From positions 70,210 through 134,209 of the forward strand of contig CAVQZA010000002.1 of NCBI GenBank assembly GCA_963718355.1: 64,000 nucleotides of DNA, written 5' to 3'. This document shows positions 40,520 to 46,719 of this stretch, in pieces. The first letter of the stretch is position 1, and every line of letters starts with the position of its first letter. The DNA comes from CAVQZA01 sp963718355. Its GTDB lineage: Bacteria; Actinomycetota; Thermoleophilia; Gaiellales; Gaiellaceae. The notes beneath the pieces were generated by a model. That model did no database searches, was not told where the DNA came from, and saw nothing but the letters and a program-made list of their open reading frames with translations. The translations under genes were made by a program, and so were the position numbers.

Positions 40520-41506
40520 TCACACGGCTACCGTGGCCGGAGCCAGCTTCTTTCCGAACGTGTTGAAGTAGTCCTCGAGCTTGAAGTCGGCGAGGAACGC
40601 AGACGCTGCGGTCTTGCCGGAATTGAGCAGCCAGTCCTGGTCTGCCTTCGACAGGTCGAACTGCGTCGAGCCGATCGTGCCGGCATCGACCGGGCACGTG
40701 CGCACCGCGGTCGAGTGCGACATGAACCGCTTGTCCCAGGCCTCCATGGCCGTGTGGAACATCTCCGAGCCGAGCTGCACCGGCCAGCCGAGCCCGTTGA
40801 CGATGTTCTGCACGCCGCCGCCGACGCCCTTGCCGCCGGTGAGCCGGAAGCCGAACGTGGGGCGGACCGGAGCCGAATCCTGGGTGTCGAAGAGCCAGAC
40901 CGGGAAGTTCGACAGCATCCCGCCGTCGACGATCGTCCCGGCCAGCTTGGACTCGATGTTCACGAGCTCGACCGGCTGGAAGAAGTACGGAATCGACATG
41001 CTCATCCGGGCTGCGTCTGCGATCCGGTAGGACTCGGGGTCGATCGGGTCGGTGCCGCCCGGCTGCCGGTAGTTGACGAGGTCGTCCGGCAGGACGAGGA
41101 GGTTCTTGTTCGCGACGTCGGAGGCGATCAGCTTCAGCGTCCGCCCGCTCTTCTTCACGTCGCCGAAGGTCTTCCCCTCGGTCACCTCGAGGAACCACTT
41201 GTGGAAGTACTCGCCGTGGGCGAGGCCGTGGTGGCGCACGAGATTCAGCCCGCCGCCGATGATCTTGCCGCCCGAGCCCCAGTCCTGGAACTTCTCGTAC
41301 GGGGTCTCGCGCAGCAGCTTCTCGAGGTCGTCCGGGCCGTGGCCGCACGCGAGATACGCGGCGATGATCGAGCCCGCGCTCGTGCCGGCGACGCTGATCC
41401 AGTCCGTCCAGCCATGCTCGCCGAACTCGAGCAGGGCGCCGACGAGCGCGATCCCCTTTACTCCACCGCCCTGGAAGACGGCGTCGGCCTGATGCAACTC
41501 AGTCAT
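40520..41506 (-). CDS. Patatin-like phospholipase
   Basis: A 328-residue lipase-family protein. The oxyanion-hole motif is GGGVKG (13-18), the nucleophile is Ser43 in GTSAGS and the dyad partner is Asp194 in VDGGMLSN. RMSMSIPYFFQPVEL is a family-typical stretch before the Asp. No signal peptide, so it probably works in the cytoplasm on membrane lipids. It stands alone between pntAA and DedA. Possible roles are phospholipid turnover or a defence-associated lipase; nothing nearby supports the latter. Confidence 0.9.
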   Translation of the reverse strand: MTELHQADAVFQGGGVKGIALVGALLEFGEHGWTDWISVAGTSAGSIIAAYLACGHGPDDLEKLLRETPYEKFQDWGSGGKIIGGGLNLVRHHGLAHGEYFHKWFLEVTEGKTFGDVKKSGRTLKLIASDVANKNLLVLPDDLVNYRQPGGTDPIDPESYRIADAARMSMSIPYFFQPVELVNIESKLAGTIVDGGMLSNFPVWLFDTQDSAPVRPTFGFRLTGGKGVGGGVQNIVNGLGWPVQLGSEMFHTAMEAWDKRFMSHSTAVRTCPVDAGTIGSTQFDLSKADQDWLLNSGKTAASAFLADFKLEDYFNTFGKKLAPATVAV

Positions 41507-41587
41507 TGTTCCTAGCTCCCTTCATGTCGGGACACCGGCGGCGGAGGAACGGAGCCCACCGTAGCGCCGCCCGCCTGTGCGGGCAAG

Positions 41588-42256
41588 ATGTGCCCCGTGG
41601 ACAGCTTCCTCGCGAGCTACGGGCTCTGGGCGCTCTTCTTCCTCGTCGCGATGGAGTCGAGTGGGATTCCCGTGCCCGGCGAGACCGCGCTGATCGCCGC
41701 CGCCGTGCTCGCCTCGCAGGGGAAGATGGTGCTCTGGGAGGTGCTGCTCGTTGCTGCGCTCGGCGCGATCGTCGGCGACAACATCGGCTACTGGATCGGG
41801 CGCAAGGGCGGCCGGGCGGCGCTCCTGCGCTTCCGGATCACGCGCGGAACGGCCGAGCGCCTCCTGCCACCGGGCGAGCGCTTCTTCGAGAAGCACGGCC
41901 CGAAGACCGTGTTCCTCGCGCGCTTCATCGCCGGGCTGCGGGTCGTGGCCGCGTGGATCGCAGGGATCACGCACATGCACTGGCGCACGTTCCTCGTGTG
42001 GAACGCGCTCGGCGGGATCGTGTGGGCGGTCGGCTACGGGCTGCTCGCGTACTACTTCGGCAAGGCGCTCGTCGATGCGATCAGCACGTACGGCCTGTAC
42101 GCCGCGGTGGTGATCGCCGTGGTCGCCGTGGCCGCGTTCGTCGGCTACCGCTACTGGAAGCGCCGCCGCGCGTCAGCGAAGCGTGTAGCGGACGAAGAGG
42201 TGGTCGTCGTGGCGGCGGACGGAGAGGACTCGGGCACGACGCACGATCTCGGGTAG
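41588..42256 (+). CDS. DedA-family membrane protein
   Basis: A 222-residue DedA protein. ALFFLVAMESSGIPVPGETALI is the family N-terminal signature, followed by AALGAIVGDNIGYWIGRKGG and FLARFIAGLRVVAAWIAG. Start ATG 41588, or GTG 41597. The C-terminal tail after the last helix (about residues 195-222) overlaps the convergent RibD-like gene over 84 bases. DedA proteins move undecaprenyl or phosphatidylethanolamine lipids and affect membrane stress resistance; the substrate here is not known. Confidence 0.93.
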   Translation: MCPVDSFLASYGLWALFFLVAMESSGIPVPGETALIAAAVLASQGKMVLWEVLLVAALGAIVGDNIGYWIGRKGGRAALLRFRITRGTAERLLPPGERFFEKHGPKTVFLARFIAGLRVVAAWIAGITHMHWRTFLVWNALGGIVWAVGYGLLAYYFGKALVDAISTYGLYAAVVIAVVAVAAFVGYRYWKRRRASAKRVADEEVVVVAADGEDSGTTHDLG

Positions 42257-42967
42257 CAGCTCGATTCCCTCGACGAGCGCCGGTCGTGGCTTCACGGCTC
42301 GGCCCGCAAAGAGCGGCGAGATCGTGAGGAAGAGCTCGTCGACGACACCGGCCGCGACCAGCGCGCCGAAGATCGGCGGGCCGCCTTCGGAGAGGATCAG
42401 CTCGTGGCCGCGCTCGCGGAGCGCCTCGACGCCGAGTCGCAGGTCGACCGAGTCGCCGTCGTTGACCGCCACAACCTCGGTCGCCGCGGGGATGCCGGCA
42501 CGCAGGCGGGCGGCGGCCGACTCGGTGGTGAGGACGATCGCGCCTTCCGCGAGCACCGGGTGCGTGGGATCGAAGCTGCGGCCCGACGTGACGCACGCAA
42601 CCGTCGGCCGCTCGGCGAGCCTGAGACGGCGCCGTAGCTCTGCGAACGCCTCCGCGGCGGCCGGGTAAACGCTCTCGGGCCGCCACGTCCCCTGCGGCGA
42701 GGCGCGCATCGTTCCGGGGCCGACGAGCACTGCGCTCGCGCAGGCGCGCAGCAGCCCCATCACGAGGCGATCGGCGTCGCTCCTGTCCGCGATCAGCGCG
42801 TTCGAAGCCGCCACGTCCGGGATCGAGACGACGCTGTCGACCGTCTGGACGAAGTTCGCGAACACCGAGGGCCCGCCGAAGCCGAGCCCGCCGCCGTAGA
42901 GCCGGCGCAGCTCGTCGGGCAAGTCGAGCTCGGGCGGGCCGGGCTGCTCGCCGAGAATCTCGAGCAC
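42173..42967 (-). CDS. RibD C-terminal-domain reductase
   Basis: A 264-residue protein with a DHFR-like fold. FANFVQTVDSVVSIPDVAASN, GLLRACASAVLVGPGTMRA, ILSEGGPPIFGALVAAGVVDELFLT and LFAGRAVKPRPALV are typical of the RibD-C family of pyrimidine reductases (riboflavin synthesis) and related dihydropteridine reductases. No deaminase domain is fused. Its GTG start is only 2 bases after the folE stop, so it may reduce a pterin intermediate. Its 3' end overlaps DedA by 84 bases. Confidence 0.85.
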   Translation of the reverse strand: MLEILGEQPGPPELDLPDELRRLYGGGLGFGGPSVFANFVQTVDSVVSIPDVAASNALIADRSDADRLVMGLLRACASAVLVGPGTMRASPQGTWRPESVYPAAAEAFAELRRRLRLAERPTVACVTSGRSFDPTHPVLAEGAIVLTTESAAARLRAGIPAATEVVAVNDGDSVDLRLGVEALRERGHELILSEGGPPIFGALVAAGVVDELFLTISPLFAGRAVKPRPALVEGIELLPEIVRRARVLSVRRHDDHLFVRYTLR

Positions 42968-42969
42968 GG

Positions 42970-43608
42970 TCAGGCGTGGCTCCGGACTTCGGCGAGGAAC
43001 TCCGCGCGCAGCTCTGCGTCGTGCTCGTACGCGCCGCGCCAGAACGTCGTCACGGTGCGCGAGGCGTGCTCTTCGACGCCGCGCATCTGCGTGCAGAGAT
43101 GCGCCGCCTGGAGATGCACCGCGACGCCGCGCGGCTCGACGAGCTCGACGAGCGTGTCGGCGATCTGCTCGCCGAGCCGCTCCTGCACCGTGAACCGGCG
43201 CGCATAGAGATGCACGAGCCGCGTCAGCTTGGAGATCCCGAGGATCTCGGGCCCGGCTACGTACGCGACGTGCGCAACGCCGTGGAACGGCAGCGCGTGG
43301 TGCTCGCAGAGCGCGTAGAACGCGATCGGCCCCTCGATGATCTGGCTCTGAGCGCCGCCGACGCCGTGCGGCCGCTCGCTCGGAAAGGCGGTCCGGAGCT
43401 TGGGATCGCCGTCGTAGCCCGCGGTCGCGTCGACGAGCGCCTGGAGCAGCCGGCCCGGCGTGTCGCGGGTTCCGGGCGTGGCGAGATCCATGCCGAGGGC
43501 GGTCAGGATCTCGCCGAGGTTGCGCTCGAAGCGCTGGAAGTCAGCCGGAGCAATAGCTCTCGGATCATCCTCCTCGGGACGTGGGCTGAGCTCGACGACG
43601 CTCTTCAC
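42970..43608 (-). CDS. folE: GTP cyclohydrolase I
   Basis: A 212-residue enzyme that makes dihydroneopterin triphosphate from GTP, the entry to folate and pterin synthesis. Zn ligands are Cys101 and His104 (ALCEHHALPFHG) and Cys172 (HLCTQMRGVEE); EILGISKLTRLVHLYARR is the family's signature stretch. GTG 43608 has a GGAGG upstream and overlaps the CDP-alcohol phosphotransferase stop by 4 bases. The RibD-like reductase gene follows at once. Confidence 0.95.
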   Translation of the reverse strand: MKSVVELSPRPEEDDPRAIAPADFQRFERNLGEILTALGMDLATPGTRDTPGRLLQALVDATAGYDGDPKLRTAFPSERPHGVGGAQSQIIEGPIAFYALCEHHALPFHGVAHVAYVAGPEILGISKLTRLVHLYARRFTVQERLGEQIADTLVELVEPRGVAVHLQAAHLCTQMRGVEEHASRTVTTFWRGAYEHDAELRAEFLAEVRSHA

Positions 43609-44408
43609 AGGGTTTCCTCCTCGAGTCGGGGAACGGTGCGGATCAGAAGCTCGCGACGGACCGCGAGCGCGACGACGAGACCGAGCTCCGCGAGTGCAAT
43701 CCAGGCAAACGCGAGCGGGCGGCCGACGGCGATGCAGAGCCCGAACACTGCGAGCTGGGTCGACATGCCGAGGTTCGCCAGGACGACGACGGTCGCGCGG
43801 TCGTGGTAGGCGAGCCGCGCGCGCGAGTCGGCGCCGCGGAGACGCCACGCGACGAACCGCTCCACGAGCCTGTCCTGCGGCGCGTACAGCGCGATGTAGA
43901 GGTGACGCAGCAGCCCGTCGGCGCGGCCGGTCGCCTCCGGCATCGCCGACGCCTCGCCGCCGCGCTCGGCCCGGTAGAGCCGCTCCGCGTTGTAGTTCAC
44001 GTTCAACACGGTCGTCAGCGCCAGGAAGCCGAGCACCGCGGGGAGGACCCGGCCCGTATAGACGCCGACGCCTGCGAACAGCGCCGCGTTCACGAACAGG
44101 TCGAGCTCCGAATCGAGGTAGCGGCCGAAGACCGTGATCCGGCCGGAGAGGCGCGCCAGCTGGCCGTCGGCGTTGTCGAGCACCGTCTTCACCTGGATCA
44201 GCACCGCGGCCACGATCAGCTGCCCGCGGGCGAGCTCCACTGCCGCGGTGATCCCCGTCGCGCCCGCGGCGGCTGCCACGAGCGCCGGCGGCACGCGCAC
44301 CGGCAGCAGGGCGACCACCACGAGGTGCGCGATCGGACGGAAGACGAGCTCGCACAGCTGTTCCTGGGCTACCTTCGTCTTGCGGGAGCGGGTGAGGCGG
44401 CTGGGCAT
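43605..44408 (-). CDS. CDP-alcohol phosphatidyltransferase
   Basis: A 267-residue membrane protein with the complete CDP-alcohol motif D-x2-D-G-x2-A-R-x8-G-x3-D-x3-D: Asp78, Asp81, Asp99 and Asp103 in DNADGQLARLSG and GRYLDSELD. About six hydrophobic helices. It transfers a substituted phosphate group from a CDP-linked lipid or alcohol to a second alcohol, as in phosphatidylglycerol or phosphatidylinositol synthesis. It heads the operon with folE; the reason for that pairing is unclear. Substrates not assigned. Confidence 0.9.
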   Translation of the reverse strand: MPSRLTRSRKTKVAQEQLCELVFRPIAHLVVVALLPVRVPPALVAAAAGATGITAAVELARGQLIVAAVLIQVKTVLDNADGQLARLSGRITVFGRYLDSELDLFVNAALFAGVGVYTGRVLPAVLGFLALTTVLNVNYNAERLYRAERGGEASAMPEATGRADGLLRHLYIALYAPQDRLVERFVAWRLRGADSRARLAYHDRATVVVLANLGMSTQLAVFGLCIAVGRPLAFAWIALAELGLVVALAVRRELLIRTVPRLEEETL

Positions 44409-44467
44409 CGAGTAGGAGAACGCTAGTCGGTCGCGCGGTATGCCTGCGAGGCGTCATACTCGGGCGC

Positions 44468-44701
44468 ATGGCCGAATGGCAGGAAGTCGACGGTGCGCTG
44501 GAGCGCACCTACGAGCTGCCGTCCTTCGCACACGCGATCGCATTCGTGAACCGCATCGCCGAGCTGGCGGAGGCCGAGAACCACCATCCGGACATCGCCG
44601 TCTCCTACCGCAAGGTGACGTTGCGCTGGACGACGCACTCCGCCGGCGAGATCACCGATCGCGACCGCGCGCTCGCGCAGCGCAGCGACGCCGTTCTGTG
44701 A
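44468..44701 (+). CDS. phhB: Pterin-4-alpha-carbinolamine dehydratase
   Basis: A 77-residue protein with the family signature ENHHPDIAVSYRKVTLRWTT (catalytic His39 and His40) and FAHAIAFVNRIAELAE. It recycles pterin cofactors. A lone, divergent gene 60 bases from the folE operon, so pterin synthesis and recycling are encoded side by side. Its stop overlaps the ATG of the HD-GYP gene (TGATG). Confidence 0.94.
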   Translation: MAEWQEVDGALERTYELPSFAHAIAFVNRIAELAEAENHHPDIAVSYRKVTLRWTTHSAGEITDRDRALAQRSDAVL

Positions 44702-45315
44702 TGAAGGGAAACGAGCCGCCGCGGGGAATCCCGCCTGGCATGCTCACGTCCCTCACTGCTGCAATCGAGGCGCGCGACCCGTACACGCGCGGTCACTCGC
44801 TTCGCGTCACGACCCTCGCCGAAGGCGTCGCGCGGTGGCTGGGCTGGACGGAGAGCCGCATCGAGGCGCTGCGGATCGGCGGCGCCCTGCACGACATCGG
44901 AAAGCTGACCGTCCCGGCGATGATCCTCTCGAAGCCCGGCCCGCTGACGCCGGAAGAGCTCGAGACGATCCGGACGCATCCGACCGCCGGGGCGAGGCTG
45001 ATCGAGCCGATCCAGTCCGTCAGCGCGGCGCTGCCCTACGTGCTGCATCACCACGAGCGCTGGGACGGCGAGGGCTATCCGCATCGCCTGCGCGGTGAGG
45101 CGATCCCGATCGAGGCGCGCGTGCTCGCCGTGGCGGACGCGTTCGACGCGATGACGTCCGGGCGGCCCTACCGCATCGCGATGTCGGAGCAAGATGCGCT
45201 CGGCGAGGTCGAGAAGTGTGCGGGGTGCCAGTTCGACCCCGACCTCGCGCATGCATTTCTCGTGGTGTGGAGCGACGGCTTCCGCTCGACGCTGGCCCAG
45301 GCCTCCTCGCTCTAG
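44701..45315 (+). CDS. HD-GYP-type phosphohydrolase
   Basis: A 204-residue single-domain protein. The HD metal site is His64-Asp65 in ALHDIGKL, and the extended HHERWDGEGYPHRLRG with Gly125-Pro127 is the GYP signature; RVLAVADAFDAMTSGRPYR follows. HD-GYP proteins hydrolyse cyclic di-GMP or related dinucleotides. There is no receiver or sensor domain, so input must come from other proteins. ATG 44701 overlaps phhB. It is convergent with the isocitrate dehydrogenase-like gene. Confidence 0.91.
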   Translation: MKGNEPPRGIPPGMLTSLTAAIEARDPYTRGHSLRVTTLAEGVARWLGWTESRIEALRIGGALHDIGKLTVPAMILSKPGPLTPEELETIRTHPTAGARLIEPIQSVSAALPYVLHHHERWDGEGYPHRLRGEAIPIEARVLAVADAFDAMTSGRPYRIAMSEQDALGEVEKCAGCQFDPDLAHAFLVVWSDGFRSTLAQASSL

Positions 45316-46382
45316 AGCCCGGCCCAGACCTCGAGCTTCGTCCGTATGCGGCGGATCACCTCGTCGGTGAACTCGCTCGTGCCGGCGCTGCCGGAAAGAT
45401 CGGCCGTGCGCACGCCGTCGGCGACCGCTTCGAGGCACGACTCGCGGATCGCCCTGCCCGCCTGCTGCGCCTCCTCGCCGCCGAAGCCAAGGAGCGCGGC
45501 GGCGCCGAGGATCATCGCCATCGGGTTCGCGACGTTCTTGCCCTGGAGCGACGGCGCGGTGCCGTGCGCCGCCTCGGCCATCACGGCCCGCGGCACGTAG
45601 TCGTCGTCGAACGCGACGAGCAGCGACTCCGAGCCGGCGATCGAGCCGAAAAGCGGTAGGACGAGGTCGGAGAGGATGTCGCCGTCGCGGTTCAGCGCCG
45701 GAATCACGAGCGGGGCGCCGCTGGAGGCGATCAGCAGCGCGAAGGTCGCGTCGATCAGCTGTGGCTCATAGGGAACCTGGGGGTGGCGCGCGGCGGCGGC
45801 GTCCATCTCCTCTTTCAGCATGCCCTCGTAGGTCGGGCTGACCGTGTACTTCGGGCCGCCGAAGACCTTCGCGCCCGAGCGCTCGGCCTGGCGAAACGCG
45901 AACTCGGCCACTGCCTTGCAGATCCGGCGCTCGATGCGCTCGGTGCGGAACGCGACCTCGTCGTCGCCCTCGCCCTCGCGCCATTCCTCCGCGCCGTAGG
46001 CGTCGCCGACGGCCATCCGCACGATCGAGATCGGCGCGTGGGCGCCGCCGATCGGCACCACGCCGGGGATGCGCCGGCCGGTGCGGACGATCACGCGGCC
46101 GCCGATCTCCTCGCGCAGGATCCGGTTCGGCGAGCCGATGTCGCCGCGGCCCTCGGGTGTGACAGTCGCGGCCTTGAGCCCGAGCCCGTGCTCGCGGATC
46201 GCCGCGGCAGCCTCGTGGACGACCGCGTTGTCGGTTGCGCGGCGATGCGCCAGCGAGAGGTCGTAGCGCGGGAAAGCAAGCTCACGCCCGATCACGTCGG
46301 GTTGCAGCACCCGCAGCGACTCCTCGAGCAGCTCCTGACCCGTCTCGTCGCCTTCGAGTACAACGATCGTGTTCTCGTCCAT
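45312..46382 (-). CDS. Isocitrate/isopropylmalate-family dehydrogenase
   Basis: A 356-residue dehydrogenase. GSPNRILREEIGG and VRTGRRIPGVVP resemble the substrate-binding region of eukaryotic-type (type II) NADP-isocitrate dehydrogenases, and EPQLIDATFALLI with NRDGDILSDLVLPLFGS matches their middle segment. AEAAHGTAPSLQGKNVANPM is the common family motif. It is about 50 residues shorter than typical type II enzymes. It probably oxidises isocitrate to 2-oxoglutarate, but homoisocitrate or isopropylmalate use cannot be excluded. It stands alone. Confidence 0.82.
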   Translation of the reverse strand: MDENTIVVLEGDETGQELLEESLRVLQPDVIGRELAFPRYDLSLAHRRATDNAVVHEAAAAIREHGLGLKAATVTPEGRGDIGSPNRILREEIGGRVIVRTGRRIPGVVPIGGAHAPISIVRMAVGDAYGAEEWREGEGDDEVAFRTERIERRICKAVAEFAFRQAERSGAKVFGGPKYTVSPTYEGMLKEEMDAAAARHPQVPYEPQLIDATFALLIASSGAPLVIPALNRDGDILSDLVLPLFGSIAGSESLLVAFDDDYVPRAVMAEAAHGTAPSLQGKNVANPMAMILGAAALLGFGGEEAQQAGRAIRESCLEAVADGVRTADLSGSAGTSEFTDEVIRRIRTKLEVWAGL

Positions 46383-46454
46383 TGGCGGCGCATTGTATAG
46401 TGAAATTCAGCTGGCCTATTTCGCGATCGGATTACAGACTCCCTAGGAGGATTC

Positions 46455-46649
46455 ATGGCTCGAAAGACCGTTCTCGTATGCGACAAGTGCAACACCGAAG
46501 TCGAAGAGGGCAAAGGCGCAACGCTGCGCCTTACCTATACCGATGCGCGTCGCGGAGCGAAGCAGGCGGATCTGTGCGACTCCTGCGCCACCGGGATGCC
46601 CGGCCACGCAGCAGCGCGCCGCGGCCGCCGGCCGAAGACTGCGGTTTAG
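46455..46649 (+). CDS. Small zinc-ribbon-like protein (64 aa)
   Basis: A 64-residue basic protein with two CxxC pairs (Cys9, Cys12, Cys41, Cys44) in VCDKCNTEV and LCDSCATGM, so it probably binds one zinc. The N-terminus MARKTVLVCDKCNTE and the C-terminal ARRGRRPKTAV tail suggest nucleic-acid binding. An AGGAGG ribosome-binding site lies 7 bases before the ATG, and the upstream gap is AT-rich, as for a strong promoter. Similar small proteins are common in actinobacteria; function unknown. Confidence 0.8.
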   Translation: MARKTVLVCDKCNTEVEEGKGATLRLTYTDARRGAKQADLCDSCATGMPGHAAARRGRRPKTAV

Positions 46650-46660
46650 TCCGCACTTTC

Positions 46661-46689
46661 CTCCGCTTTCCGTCATTCCGTAAGCGGAG
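46661..46689 (+). terminator. Hairpin after the zinc-ribbon gene
   Basis: CTCCGCTT (46661-46668) and AAGCGGAG (46682-46689) form a perfect 8-bp stem with a 13-base loop. It lies 12 bases after the stop codon and before the addB-like start. There is no U-run, so it may be a Rho-type, processing or weak terminator structure. Confidence 0.35.
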
Positions 46690-46719
46690 CAGTCGCGCAC
46701 CGGGACTAGCATGGGTTAG

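Noticed and set aside
40520..41506. Patatin lipase as part of a CBASS-type defence system
   Set aside because: No nucleotide cyclase or accessory defence gene lies next to it, and its neighbours are metabolic.
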